Source: Azolla caroliniana (Eukaryota > Polypodiophyta). Taken from it: 64,000 nucleotides of DNA. Each line of letters begins with the position of its first letter. Positions within the stretch are counted from its first letter, which is position 1. A program made the translations under genes and the position numbers. Positions 38,816 through 50,845 of the stretch are shown here, one piece after another. The stretch is taken from the NCBI GenBank assembly GCA_043228905.1, contig JBHGNT010000008.1:6758001-6822000 (forward strand), written 5' to 3'. The notes under the pieces were generated by a model. The model was not told the DNA's origin. It saw only the letters and a list, made by a program, of their open reading frames with translations, and made no database searches.

Positions 38816-40482
38816 AATATAATTATCTCTGTATTTAATTTATTAATTAGGTTACTATTAATTTAATTTGTTAATTTATTTACTATTATATTAATTAATT
38901 AAACTAATTATTTGCTTAATTAAATAATAATTTTAATAATAATGTTATTGCTTTTACTAGTAAATATATTCGCTCGGTGCTCCAAATCGAGATCCGAAAA
39001 GTCCGCCACGAACCTCATGTGATGAAGGGGCTTCCGGTATTATTGACATGAGATCAAATTCCGGGTTACTCATTACAATTAAACTTGGATTTTATGCCAC
39101 TTCCGCACATAACCTTATATGTCCTCTCAAAAAAGCCGGAAAATTCCCGGGACTGCGATGCTCGTGGCGAAAGCCTTTCATGCCAAAATCCATATTACTC
39201 TCATATACTCAAAACAAAGGATATTGGCACAAAATAGCTAGCCAAATGAATAAATAAATAAATAAATAAAATTATACTAAGATTTTTGGTGAGCAATAAT
39301 AGTAAGTGCATAAAAATTGACCGGACCTTAGACTTGTATGGTTAAAAGAAGGATTAGAAGTATTGTAACAGAAGAAATGACAAGCTTGGCTTATATATAT
39401 ATATATATATATAGGATTAAAAGCATTGTAACTATTGTAAACTAACAGAAATGATCAGCTTGGGCTTATATGATTTAAAAATCATTTCTCACCTTCATTA
39501 TTAATTAACAGGGGGGACACTGTCAAAGCATTACCGGCCACAGATCTAACAAGCCAACTAATTATCACAAAACTTATCATCATCAGCAAGGCTTGTGTGG
39601 GGCCTCATAATCAATCGGAGGCGAAATGAAGAAGAAATTCCTGGCATCTCTTTCTCTCTTTTAAAAATCTCTTTTGTTGTTTAGTAGAAATAGTAAATAG
39701 TAACTCTGCATTTTTATTTTGTCATGATGACCTCCTCAATGGAAAGACCGTGTCCTACAAAAATGATTTTTTGACTCTGATATTATTATTTTTTCCTGTA
39801 GGAAACTTGGAGTTTTTGTATTTTTGTGTTTTTGTTTCTCCTATAAAATTCTATTAGTAATGTTGAGGATAAGTCTCTGTTTTGATTTTCGTGGTAATGA
39901 TGTCTTCTCAATGGAGCTATGATTCCTGATCATTTATGGATTCAATTATATTGATCTACACAATATTTATAGAAATCACCCATATTTTGCCAAACCAACT
40001 GTAACACACGCAGTCTGCTTCTAAATTTGGTCCACTTTACATGAAAATTGTCAAAAACCAGATCATACTCCGAGTTTATAAGAGATTAAGTGACAAAAAC
40101 AGATCATGGATATAAGAAGCTATGTTGAAATAGATCAAGTGAATGATCAAGGTTTTCTTGAGTGGATCAGACATATCTATAGAGTAGAGCAATCGCATCT
40201 CCAACATGGCCACGAGATTCACACATCTACAAAACAACATCTAATTGGAATCAATCGAGAATCTACGATGAAGTTTATACCGACATGCATCTGTCTGTCT
40301 GTCTGTCCTTTTTGTGTGGATCTGACATGGACATGGTGATCAATGATCTCCTCTTGATCTATCCATTGAAGGTATGGTATGGCTTTATTTTAATTGTCAC
40401 TTCATACAATTAATTCCTTGACACATTGTCAATGGAGGTGTAGTACCTATTGAATCGATCTATGTGATTGTGGCGACAGAAT
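38816..40482. other. AT-rich, no gene recognised
   Basis: Low-GC sequence with many short homopolymers and a small (TA)n run near 39391-39412. No open frame has a recognisable domain. Confidence 0.6.
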
Positions 40483-40834
40483 GCTAATGTTAAGGAGGGG
40501 TTGAGTTAATCTCCATCTTTTCAAAAGATCAAATGTCATTGTTGTCAAATCTTAATGAGTTCAAAAGCATGCTAATGTTTAGGAGGGGTTGAATTAATCT
40601 CCATGTTTTCAAAAGATCAAATGCCATTGTTGTCAAATCTTAACGAGTTCAAAAGAATACTAATGTTTTGGAGGGGTTGAATTAATCTCTATGTTTTCAA
40701 AAGATCAAATGCCATTGTTGTCAAATCTTAATGAGTTCAAAAGAAGGCTAATTTTTAGGAGAGGTTGAATTAATCTCCATGTTTTCAAAAGATCAAATGC
40801 CATTGTTGTCAAATCTTAATGAGTTCAAATATTG
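40483..40834. repeat. 88-bp tandem repeat, four units
   Basis: Units beginning GCTAATGTT-like at 40483, 40571, 40659 and 40747, exactly 88 bp apart, each with TTTTCAAAAGATCAAATG. Units differ at a few positions. Not coding. Confidence 0.95.
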
Positions 40835-42648
40835 AGGTCCCTTAGTTCCTCTACCATAAGGAGGGACACAACACACTACATGTTCCTGGATCTTGACCTC
40901 TCCTTCATATAATTTACACTTGATCTTATATAATTAATCATCTTTAGTTGGATCACTAATGACAAGGCATTGGGTTAAATATATAGTTAAAGTGGGGATA
41001 GTGACCGTCGATCCATCCTATCGCAATGTATCCTTTTTCATTAGTAGTAATGTACTGGAAATAGAATATAGTCATTGGACAGAAATAAGATTTGAATTTT
41101 CGCAGGTTGGATCAACAATTGGAGGAATGATAGATGAAACTACCAAAATCCAGATCCAAATTTGAGTTATATAATGGGATTTGGGTACATTTTAGGATGG
41201 AGGAGAAATTTCACAAAGAATGAGCATTCGTTTGTTGCGATTCCTGATTGATAAGAGCAATGCGACCCATTATTCGAATGATTGCACTACACATGCTTTA
41301 TGCTAAAATGGTAAGCAATGATCTAATGTTCTTAAATTAGGTTAATGGTTTAATGTGGATGTTTTAATTAAATCTCTTTCAATTGATGAAGAGTTCATTA
41401 CATGACATTGTGTCATTAGGCCAAAACAAGAGAGAATTGAGACCATATGCATTGACATAGAATTAGAGCTGATAGTGTCAATTGTTTGTAGCCTAACCTA
41501 ACAAAACGTTACATTAGGTCAAAACAAGAGAGGATTGAGGCCATATGCATTTGGCCATGAGATCATGAGTGGACGTAAGAATTAGAGCTAAGTACACTTA
41601 TTTAATAAACTAATACATTCACAAAATATTTGCCCATTTCCAAAGGAAAAAAGAAAGGTGTACAAATGGGGAATAATCATAAACATTGATAATATATATA
41701 TATATATATATATGTAGAAAACAGTTCTATCATCAATGTTTTACAATGGGTGGTAGTACTAGGCTTTATAGAAGTGTTAACTAATATTTATTTGTTTTAA
41801 GTTTTGCTCCATATACTCAATTTATTTATTATATTTTCCACATAATTACTCGCCTAATTTATCCTAGCGCCATGACATTTCTAAAGTAACAATGAGTTTT
41901 TCGAATGATTCCACGAGACATGCTTTATGCTAATGGTAATGAGAATGTTCTTAAATTAGTTTCTAATGGTTTAATGTATATGTTCTAATTATCTTTCATT
42001 TTATTTGTGTTTGGCATGACATTGTGATAGTCCATGCATGATAGATCATTGCGTGCAATACTTCGCAAAAATAACACTCATAATCTATAATGAAGGTGTC
42101 TTCACAAAATTATTAACATTGATTGATAAACATGAACCGACATAAGTGATGAAAACAATATTATATTGCCTTTGAAGAAGGCAATGCGATTAAAGTTTCG
42201 AGATTTTCAATCATTTTCTTCTCCAAGCTTTTCATAACCTAGGAGGTTTCTAATTGTATATTTCCCTCATCATATATTGAAGATTGCCTTAAAATGGACT
42301 TGACATGAAATTTATATGCACATATTAGCATATTCACAAACTTTTAATCTTTAAGCTAATGACACTAGATGAAAGAAGCCTTGAAGTAGATGGAAACAAT
42401 AGATCCCCATCTTGAAACAATAGTCGATGGCCGGAACTATTTGGCAAGTAGCTCAACACTAGAAAGTGCTTGGCATTAAGGTTCTCCCAACTGAAAACAA
42501 AAGAAGTGCTTTGGATGGAACTCTCTAGGTGTGGAAATGGGGAACATTCCCAAGATAACCTCTCTTGTACCGTGGGGAAAAAGCAATGGTTAGAAAATGA
42601 TTTAGTCATTGTGTTGCTTCAGACAACCATATTGCGAGAAAGATGGAA

Positions 42649-42654
<6 letters not shown>
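40835..42654. other. Non-coding, diverged dispersed repeats
   Basis: Segments with GAGGCCATATGCATT recur at about 41427-41470, 41517-41590 and 43880-43930. A CATGCTTTATGCTAA segment recurs at about 41287 and 41920. No protein is recognised. Confidence 0.55.

Positions 42655-42690
<36 letters not shown>
42655..42690. repeat. (GA)n microsatellite
   Basis: GA run directly before the second SINE-like copy. Confidence 0.95.
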
Positions 42691-42695
<5 letters not shown>

Positions 42696-42870
42696 ATGGG
42701 CCTACCTATAAATGGGTGTAGCTTAGTTGATATAAGGTTGTTCAATGGAGACAAGAAGGTCAAGTGTTCAAACACCCTTAACATTCCACCATGGTGTATT
42801 TTTTCTATCAAATTAAGTATGGAGTTAATTAAATAGAGAGGTGAGAAAGTTTGGGGTTCAATTTCGGGTT
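42691..42870 (+). mobile_element. tRNA-derived SINE-like element, copy 2
   Basis: A-box-like TAGCTTAGTTGA (42719-42730) and a weaker B-box-like TGTTCAAACAC (42765-42775). Shared blocks with copy 1 include TTCAATGGAGAC against CCCAATGGAGAC, ACATTCCAC, and AGGTGAGAAAGTTTGGGGTT. Confidence 0.58.
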
Positions 42871-44029
42871 ACCCGGTTTGGAAGTTTTCGAACTTGAACC
42901 AAACTGCCTTAACCAGTTTGGCCAAACCCGGTTCAGTTCGGCTTGAGCCTTGCCAAACCGAGCTCAAACCGGTTTACGAAGCTCAGGCCTGAACCAAACC
43001 GAACTGCCAAAGAAAGAAAATTAAGAAAGAACGGGATCAGGGAGAGAGAGAGAGAGAAACATGATCAAGAACGAATGAATCCGGAATAGGAAATGGGAGA
43101 CCGATTCCGAATTTGCGTTCATTTTTGCCTGCATTTCTCTGTGCATTTTCAACACACCCCACCCAGCATCGCGTAACAAATCCTAATAAATTTATTTATT
43201 TTTGCCAGAAACTCCTTTCGTTTTAATGTTTTCTAAATGTTTGGAAGATAGTTTTAATTTTGGTTTGATGTAATTTCATCATGAACAATGTAAATTTATT
43301 TCTTTTATCTACAATTTAAGCTCTATAAAAAAGCACGAGCACTTAATAGAATGGCTCACTTAAGTGGGCACGCACTTAACCGAATGGTTACTTGTTATAG
43401 TACAATATCACCACCACCTTCGCTCAGACAGAAGGTTGCCACAGCAAAAGAAACAATGACCTAAGGTTTATCGGCTCAAACCGTCAAACCGTTTCTGGCA
43501 GAAGGCTCCAGTCTTTCTTCTCAGAAAACAGCATTCAGCAGACCAAAAAAGACTGAAGAAGGAACCGAACAGACGCTTCGCAGCCCAAATCTAGGTATTT
43601 CTTCCAAATGCAAGATGAACTGCTCCCCATCGGGTGTGTCAGTCAGATCAGGAGGTTTTTCGAGAATCGCCATAGTTTCATCCCTGTAAATCATGCAGGA
43701 AACACTGGGAACTCTCTCTCGAATCTGTTATTGACCTAACCTAACAGATCAGGAACCTTTTGGAGAAGCGATATAGTTTGATCCCTGTAACGGATACAGA
43801 AAACACGTGGAGCTTTCTCGATTTTGTTCTTAACTTCTTGATTGTTTCAATTGTCTATAACCTAAGAAAACAGATAATTAAGAGAGAATTGAGGCCATAT
43901 GCATTGCCCATGATATCATGAGTAGACATGATATGGCTATGATGCAGATCTGTCACAAAAATCTGCTTGCTGCATGTCCATTCATGCGATTGAGCCTTCT
44001 CCAATAAAGAAAAGAGACATATATAGACA

Positions 44030-44087
<58 letters not shown>

Positions 44088-44790
44088 TAATCAAGTTATA
44101 TTTGCTGTTTCTCTGCGAATTTTATTCCATGAGTAATGAATCAAAAAATTGTAGACAATGGGAAGGTTTTCATTAGTGTTTATCTGCTCTATTTGAAATC
44201 CCTAATGCTTGAATCTTTTCAGGCTAATACAAGAGTGCGCGGATCGAATCTAATACAAGGATGGAGGGAAGTTCAAAAAACCAGGTGGCAAAGCCTGCAA
44301 ATCCGAATCAGAATAACAATGGGTAACTAACTACATTCAGCCTCTGTTTTCTAATTGTAGGGAAAAGCAACATAATAGAGAGATTCAGACTGGTATACAT
44401 AATTACCTACTTACATACAAACATATATATATATATATAGATCAATAGATATATGTATGCATGTAAGTGAGAGAGAACCATTTTCTTTTAATTTTTCATG
44501 AGTTGGTACATAGACCAAGGTTATATCTTTAGCATGGAACTACTCCATTACATAATATAGTGCACTAGAATATGGGATTTAGCCAAAGGCACTTTGACTA
44601 TAGATATAAATATGCAAGTAGGAGATGGTTTGCTGAAGTGACAAATCATACATCAATAATCTTCTTGAGCCTAACGCACCACATCTACACCACATATCAC
44701 CCCTATGACTTTGTTGTGCTTACATTTTTCCTCTCACTTATATGTTGTCTCCTTATGACAATTTTTTCCTCTTTTAATGCTTCTTTTAAC
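42871..44790. other. Non-coding; AACCGG-rich patch, diverged ~95-bp duplication, (TA)n
   Basis: 42870-43010 is dense in AACCGG/CCGGTT words. About 43650-43740 and 43745-43840 are diverged direct repeats (both with AGATCAGGA and GATCCCTGTAA-like words). (TA)n runs from 44030 to 44086. No gene recognised. Confidence 0.55.
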
Positions 44791-45006
44791 TCAAATCTTG
44801 TTTAGGCACTCATTTGTTTCTAATGAAGCTTTCTTACATTTTTCAATCTCATCTTCAAGTTTAGAAACCATTTTCTTAAGACCTTAATTCTCAATAACAA
44901 AGATTTGTAATTCAATATTCTCCCTCAATAGTATCCTAATCTCTCCACCTTGCTTATTTATGGTTTCTTGAAGAGAAATCAAGTGACTCATAAGAATTTT
45001 CTCCAT
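44791..45006 (-). pseudogene. Coiled-coil peptide remnant
   Basis: From an ATG at 45004-45006 the minus strand reads MEKILMSHLISLQETINKQG and, after one in-frame stop, MVSKLEDEIEKCKKASLET, with heptad-like Leu/Ile spacing. It may be a leftover of a retrotransposon gag, but no family is certain. Confidence 0.35.
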
Positions 45007-45084
45007 TGTGGCTGAATTTGTTTTAGTTGGTTATATTCACTAATTATCTATCATACTCTCGAACTATGTGGCCTTCTTACGTGT

Positions 45085-45917
45085 TGTTGAGATACAAGGT
45101 CAACATTGGGTGCATAAACGGGTGTGTAACCCAGTGTGTAGATTGGGTGCGTAAAACCGTACGCACAACATGGCCGTAGCGGTGCGTAAACCAAGAGACC
45201 GTTGGAATGTTATTCCTTGTAAGGAATAATTTTGGGAGTTATTATAGAAGGCTCATTTACGAGCAGTCAAGTACTGTTAGTACTTGTGTCATCCCAATAG
45301 TCAGGTGTTGAGAATCAAGCTCAACTTGGTCTAGTGTGTGAACTCACCTTGAGAGTGAATAGACACTCCAACGGTCAAGAGCCACCATTATGTCACCACT
45401 TTGTATTCTAGCATTTAGTATGAGTCATAGAATCGTATTCTATGACACATAACTTATGAGCTTTCACATTCCCCATGCTCCATGAGTCTTGTAGTTAATG
45501 AAGAGAGAGGGTGACTATATAAAGCACCCTCCTCCCACCTTGTATATGTTGAGTCTTTCTCCTTTGTTAATATAATCTACCTTGCGTATACTCTATGTCT
45601 TACTCCTTGTCTCTCTCACTCTCACTCTCTCTCTCTCTCATACACACACACAGTTCACACCTATTCTGCTACATAAGAATCCATCTCTTGATTTTTTACA
45701 TAGGGCTTGTATAAAAGGTGTTCACTCAACACGAAGTATACACACAGAGGAACACAGAGACTCATTTTTTGAATCTGAGTTTTACGTTCTACTCTACTCT
45801 ACTCTCTGTCTCTGTCTCTCTCTTCTGCATACATTGTGTTGTATTCAAGCTTCCATTAAACCTCTTGTGTTCATATGGTTGTGTCTGTTACTCTTCCGCA
45901 CACATCATTCTTTTACA
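45085..45917 (+). repeat. 5' LTR of Copia-5, enlarged by an inserted LTR
   Basis: TGTTGAGATACAAGG to CTTTTACA. It is 833 bp against 471 bp for the 3' LTR; the extra length is the solo LTR at 45306-45700. The TATA box TATAAAAGG near 45711 is followed by the palindrome GTGTTCACTCAACAC. Confidence 0.92.
45306..45700 (+). mobile_element. Solo LTR of another family inside the Copia-5 5' LTR
   Basis: TGTTGAGAATCAAGCTCAAC to GATTTTTTACA with its own TATA box (CTATATAAAGC, near 45513). The uninterrupted sequence is seen in the 3' LTR. Left flank TCAGG and right flank TAGG look like a TSD with one base lost. Confidence 0.85.
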
Positions 45918-45929
45918 TGGTATCAGAGC
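45918..45929 (+). other. Primer-binding site of Copia-5
   Basis: TGGTATCAGAGC directly after the LTR. Confidence 0.93.
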
Positions 45930-45998
45930 GCGAGGGTTGAAGTCCTCTGCTGCCGACAGATAGACAAACATCACCGTGACAACTAAAGGGAAACAAGG

Positions 45999-46916
45999 AT
46001 GGATAGAGGCATGGCTAGCTCGCTTCCTATAGAGAAGCTCGACATAAGCAACTATGCATCTTGGTCGTACAAGATGCACTAGTACCTGATTGGGCACGAC
46101 TGTTGGAGTTATGTCGATGGAGCTAACGACACAACACCCGAATCGACACACAGAGATTTCCCGACCTGGGAACAAGCGACAAGCAGAGTTCTATACTGCC
46201 TTGCCTCTTGTGTCAGCGATCAACTCTTGACCTATATTCGGGATGCCAAGATGCCAAAGGACGCATGGGCGAATCTCAAGAGGATTTTCGCCGTGAGCAC
46301 AACAGCCAGGAAGCTACAGCTCAGACAAGAGCTCAGCAATGTCCGACAGAAAGATCTGTTTGTGGACGATTACATGGCCCGAATCAAGGAAGTTTGCGAC
46401 TCCCTCGCCTCCGTCAATGTGAACATTGAGGAAGATGAGATGGTGCAGGTGTGCCTTGGAGGGCTAGCATCGAAGTTCAGAGCATTCCGAACCGTTGTCT
46501 GTACACGGGAGAATACGCTATCGTTCTTCATGCTTCAATCAATGTTGCTCGTAGAGGAAAACCACACGGGTGCGTCAACGAGTACGCACACCGACAACAA
46601 GATGATGTACACGGAGGAAGAGAGACCCCGTGGTGGTGGCGGACGAGCTGGATCGGTGCAAGGGAGGTGGCCGGAAAGAGCAGAACGTGCGGCATAATGA
46701 AAATGCCAGAGGTAGTTCCAAACCCTCTGGAAGTAGGGGGTGTCATGGTGGTGCTAGAAAGTGGCAAGAGAAGGCCATAGGGAGAGCGAGTGCTAGAAAA
46801 GAAGAGAGAATTCGGACAAAGCCAGACTGAGCGAAAGAGACGTAGGAAGGCATCAGAAATCGCACTACGCCGAGGGCTCCAAAAGAGCCAGAAATGGATC
46901 AGGCCCAACCTTCGTA
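45999..46916 (+). pseudogene. Copia-5 gag
   Basis: MDRGMASSLPIEKLD start, a stop at codon 28 (46080-46082), then open from 46227 to 46697 with MPKDAWANLKRIFAVSTTAR, VQVCLGGLASKFRAF and FFMLQSMLLVEENHTGAST. It ends in a Gly/Arg-rich part. The zinc-knuckle region that follows (46700-46916) is frameshifted. Confidence 0.87.
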
Positions 46917-47261
46917 ATGAAGCACAAGGCCAATTCGATGGCCGTGAACACCTCGAAACCAAGTGAGGTGTGGTATGTTGATTCTGGAGTGTCAAATCAT
47001 ATGATGAGTCACGAGGAATGGTTTTCGTACTTGGAGAAACCGGAAAAGCAAGGAGTGGTCGAAATTGGAGACGACACTCCGCATACCATCGAACATGTCG
47101 ATGAAGTTCCCCTTAGCCATGTTGGGCAGAAAGGGAAACTCATGAACGTGTTTCACGTCTCAACAATAACCCATAACCTGGTGTCGGTCGGTCATATCGT
47201 CAACCAGGGGATGCAAGTTCGATTCACGCACTTCGGGTGCTATATCGAAGAGGAAGGATAA
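46917..47261 (+). pseudogene. Copia-5 protease
   Basis: VWYVDSGVSNHMMSHEEW has the DSG catalytic triplet. GQKGKLMNVFHV and THNLVSVGHIVNQG follow. The frame ends at a stop after IEEEG. Confidence 0.87.
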
Positions 47262-48330
47262 GTTATCGCGCAAGGGCGCTGTGAAGGGAGGATGTTTATC
47301 CTCGACACCAATCAAGCTGGAACCGTGTTGTTTGTGAAAGGACAAAAGGTCGAATAAGATATTGACCTGTGGCCTAAGCGGTTCAGCCATGTCAACTTTC
47401 TGCGGCTTCATGAAATGAAGATGAACAATATTGTGTTAGGATTGTCGAAATTTTGCGGTCGGAATGGTCAAGTCTGTGAAGCCTGTCAACTCGGGCAGTA
47501 GCACTGACTTTCGTTCCCCAATGAGCATAATCGGATTCAATATCTACTCGACGTAATCCATTCGAATGTGTGGGGACCGGCACAAACCGTGAGCATTGGA
47601 GGAAGCCGTTACTTCGTAAACTTCATCGATGACTTCACTTGGCACACCTGGGCGTGCTTGATTGCGAAAAAGAGCGAAGTCTTCGCGTTGTGCCTGAAGG
47701 TGAAGAGCCTTGCAGAAAGAGAAAGTGGGCGTAAGATCAAGTGCCTACGGTCCAATGGCGGGAAGGAGTATTTCTCCGACCAATTCACAAGTTATCTATA
47801 GAAGGTATGGATTCGATGCGAATTCTCGTGTAGATACACGCCGCAACAAAACGACATGACTGAGCGGAAGAATCGAATGATTGAAGAAGCTGCTAGGGCA
47901 ATGCTTGAAGTGAAGCATATGCCGAAATTTTACTGGGCTGAAGCCGTAAGGACGGCTATTTACTTGCAGAATCAGACTTTTGCCAATGGAGGAGTGCCGC
48001 CACATGAGCTGTATTTCAGCAAAAAACCGAACTTGGCGCACTTGAGGATTTTCGGTAGCATTGCATAAGGGCATGTGCCGAATGAGAAAAGAAGGAAGTT
48101 AGACGCGAACGCCGAAAAGTGCATTTTGGTTGGCTACTTAGACAAACATAAGGGTTATAAGTGTTATAACCCTCGAACCAAACAAGCTCGCGTAAGTCGT
48201 GACGTTGGGTTCAATGAGTCAGCGTTGTGGTACTTTCCGTCAACTTCAATCCCTGACGACTCCATTCTGAATTCTGAAGAAGAGGTTAGTGAGGCTGAGA
48301 TGCCTCCGCGTAATGAGGAAGTCGGAACTT
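47262..48330 (+). pseudogene. Copia-5 integrase
   Basis: Pre-integrase with CEACQLGQ (the first zinc ligands are altered), then SIGGSRYFVNFIDDFTWHTW and CLRSNGGKEYFS, where the second catalytic Asp has become Asn. Glu is in NDMTERKNRM. The C-terminal CILVGYLDKHKGYKCYNPR is intact. Stops at 47341-47355, 47802 and 48069. Confidence 0.88.
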
Positions 48331-49060
48331 TGAGACAGAGTCCGATCTCATTTCGGCTAAGTGGGCCGAATGAGCGACTGAGTCGGCATGACCAGTCAGG
48401 CGCAGAGCCGGTGAGTAGTGGAGACTTGGTCGTGCACTCCCCTCCCCACTTAAGGAACCAAAAAGACGGTTTATGCATAAAGAAAAAGGCAAGAAGAAGA
48501 TGTTGGAGTACGAGTTCGGTAGTGCCGAGTCAGATCAGAGCGAATCTGACTTGGGGACAATCGAAAAGGAACCTCCACGGAAGAGGTTGAAATTGGCCAA
48601 AGAGCCGTGAAATCGACTAATCATGAATTATGCCAATCTACCAGCCTAAAGAACCTCGTAAAGAGGTACAGGTATAATGAGTACGCAACAATTGCGTAGA
48701 ATGGGGTTTACGACGTCTAGATTGGACTCTTCATTGTTCATTCAGCAAGGTCAACATGGACTAGTTTGTCTTTTATTTTATGTTGATGATTTAGTCATCG
48801 CCAATGCTGACCTGGAAGAAATCGGCCGCGTAAAGTCTCGACTTGTGGCATCGTTCGAAATGAAGGATCTTTGCGACCTTCATTACTTCCTCGGGATCGA
48901 AGTGATCCGCACGCCCGAAGGCATATTGATCAGCCAACGTCATGACGCATTGAATATGCTCGTTAAGTTCGGGATGACAAATTGTAAGCCCATCTCATCC
49001 CCTCTAGATAGAAACGTAAAGCTTCGCCAAGATTCGGGAAACGCATGTGACCCGACATAG
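48331..49060 (+). pseudogene. Copia-5 linker and reverse transcriptase with large deletion
   Basis: After the acidic linker the sequence goes from RYRYNEY straight to LRRMGFTTSRLDSSLF at about 48681. Compared with Copia-6 this removes about 180 codons including the first catalytic Asp. LLFYVDDLVIANA (both Asp) and FEMKDLCDLHYFLGIEVI remain. Confidence 0.88.
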
Positions 49061-49728
49061 TTTCGACAGATTGTCGGAAGCCTAATCTACTTGACGATCA
49101 CTCGGCCGGATCTCAGTTATCCGGTCGTCTTTATCAGTCAATTTATGTTGCAACCCACGGACGAACACTTTCAGTGTGCACAAAGGATATTGTGATATGT
49201 CAGCGGCACTAAGGACATGGCGTTGCTATATCGGGGAGGCGTAGCCGAACAATTAGTTGGCTACACGGATGCCGATTGGGCCGGAAATGCCAACGATTGT
49301 AGATCCACATCCGGATACGCATTCTCAATGGGAAGTGTGGCGATCGCGTGGGGCAGCAAGAAGTAGCCAACAGTGGCATTGTAGAGCACAGAGTCCGAAT
49401 ATCAAGGGGCGACTTTCCTACGTGCGAAGTCATTTGGCTAAAACGGCTATTACGGGAACTACATCTGGAGGTGTCCACTTCTACGCCGATCTATTGTGAC
49501 AGCCTTAGTAGCATTCAACTTGCGAAAAACCTCGTATTCCACGCTCCAACCAAGCACATTTAGGTGCATTACCAATTTGTCTACGAGCGAGTCCTTTCCA
49601 GTGAAGTCAAACTAGGGTATGTTTCGACGGGTCGGAAGACTGCCGACATCTTCACCAAACCCCTGGGTCTCGACAAGTTACGGCAATTCTCGGGTGCGCT
49701 TGGGTTGCGTCACCTCGACACGCCGAAT
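49061..49728 (+). pseudogene. Copia-5 RNase H
   Basis: [32 protein letters not shown] and STESEYQG are present with stops at 49194, 49365 and 49382. Then a frameshifted middle, and HYQFVYERVLSSEVKLGYVS and [19 protein letters not shown]. Confidence 0.88.
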
Positions 49729-50247
49729 TTGAGGGGGAGACAAGAATCTGAGCATGAAAGAAGTGGAAGTGACCGCGATGCCGAGTCGGATGAAGAATTC
49801 GATTTCGAGTCGGCTAAAGAAGCCGAAGGAGGAAACTAGGGCCGTAATCACAAGAAAGAGCCAAATATAGCCGAACAAGAGGGAGATACAGCCAAGACGT
49901 GGTCTAACGTTGTCAAGGGCCTGAAGACCGTAGACGAATTGGAGATAACCAATTCGGGCGTGAGCGGAAATGAGTTGGTAGTGATTGATTTAATCGAAAT
50001 GTTCGATTTGGACATGCCAAATCAACTGAGGGCCAAGCGGAGGAAGGGGCAGCGGAAGAGGCGCCAATACCGCGACAACAAGGGAGCTGAGAAGGGCCAC
50101 ACGCGCAGACAAGCTGACCGAAAGGGTCGAGGTGCGCAAAATCGAATGGGTCGAGGAGTGTGAGCAAGGCGTAAAGCCTAGGGAAGCCGGAGCAAAGATC
50201 CGGAAGAGCAGATGGAACCTCATGTTGAGCTTGAGGGGGAGTGTTGA
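49729..50247 (+). pseudogene. Copia-5 C-terminal charged extension
   Basis: Begins at the internal tract TTGAGGGGGAG (49729-49739) and ends with HVELEGEC and a TGA that lies inside the 3' LTR. The acidic first half (DAESDEEFDFESAKEAEGG) ends at a stop. The second half has AKTWSNVVKGLKTVDELE, FDLDMPNQLRAKRRKGQRK and KGRGAQNRMGRG. It matches the Copia-6 tail closely and Copia-3 more loosely. Both polypurine copies are 502 bp apart, as in Copia-6. Confidence 0.78.
50231..50241 (+). other. Terminal polypurine tract of Copia-5
   Basis: TTGAGGGGGAG directly before TGTTGAG of the LTR; identical to the internal copy at 49729-49739. Confidence 0.88.
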
Positions 50248-50543
50248 GATACAAGCTCAACATTGGGTGTGTAACCTAGTGCGTAGATTGGGTGTGTAAA
50301 ACCGTACGCACAACATGGCCGTAGCATTGCGTAAACCGAGAGGTCGTTAGAAGGTTATTCCTCGCAAGGAATAATTTTGGGAGTTAGTGTAGAAGGCCCA
50401 TTTATGATCAGTCAAGTATTGTCAATACTTGTGTTAGCCCAATAGTCAGGGCTTGTATAAAAGGTGCTCAATGAGCACGAAGTATACACATAGAGGAACA
50501 TAGAGAGTAATTTTTTAATCCGAGTTTTACGTTCTACTCTACC

Positions 50544-50591
<48 letters not shown>

Positions 50592-50712
50592 TCTCTCTCT
50601 CTGTCACTCTCTCTCTCTTCTGCATATGTTGTGTCGTATTCAAGCTTCCATTAAACCTCTTGTGTTCATACGCTTGTGTCTGTTACACTTCCGCACACGC
50701 CATTCTTTTACA
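50242..50712 (+). repeat. 3' LTR of Copia-5
   Basis: TGTTGAGATACAAGC to ATTCTTTTACA. TATAAAAGG near 50456 with palindrome GTGCTCAATGAGCAC; a long CT microsatellite at about 50548-50607. Confidence 0.93.
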
Positions 50713-50805
50713 TCATATCATAGATCTTGTTGTTAGCTATAGCGTGTCAAATTTGAACATCATATGACCAAGTAATGGCTAAAATAATCTTGAAGAAGAA
50801 AAAAC

Positions 50806-50845
<40 letters not shown>

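Larger units (their letters stand above)
45085..50712 (+). mobile_element. Copia-5: Ty1/copia retrotransposon with C-terminal extension
   Basis: Full copia order between two LTRs, with the N-terminal two thirds of RT deleted and a foreign solo LTR inside the 5' LTR. Bases outside the LTRs (CGTGT, TCATA) do not form a TSD. Gag, integrase, RNase H and the extension match Copia-3 and Copia-6. Confidence 0.93.

Noticed and set aside
50713-50723. TCATATCATAG after the Copia-5 3' LTR as a second primer site (tandem element)
   Set aside because: Three mismatches in eleven bases and no gag sequence follows.
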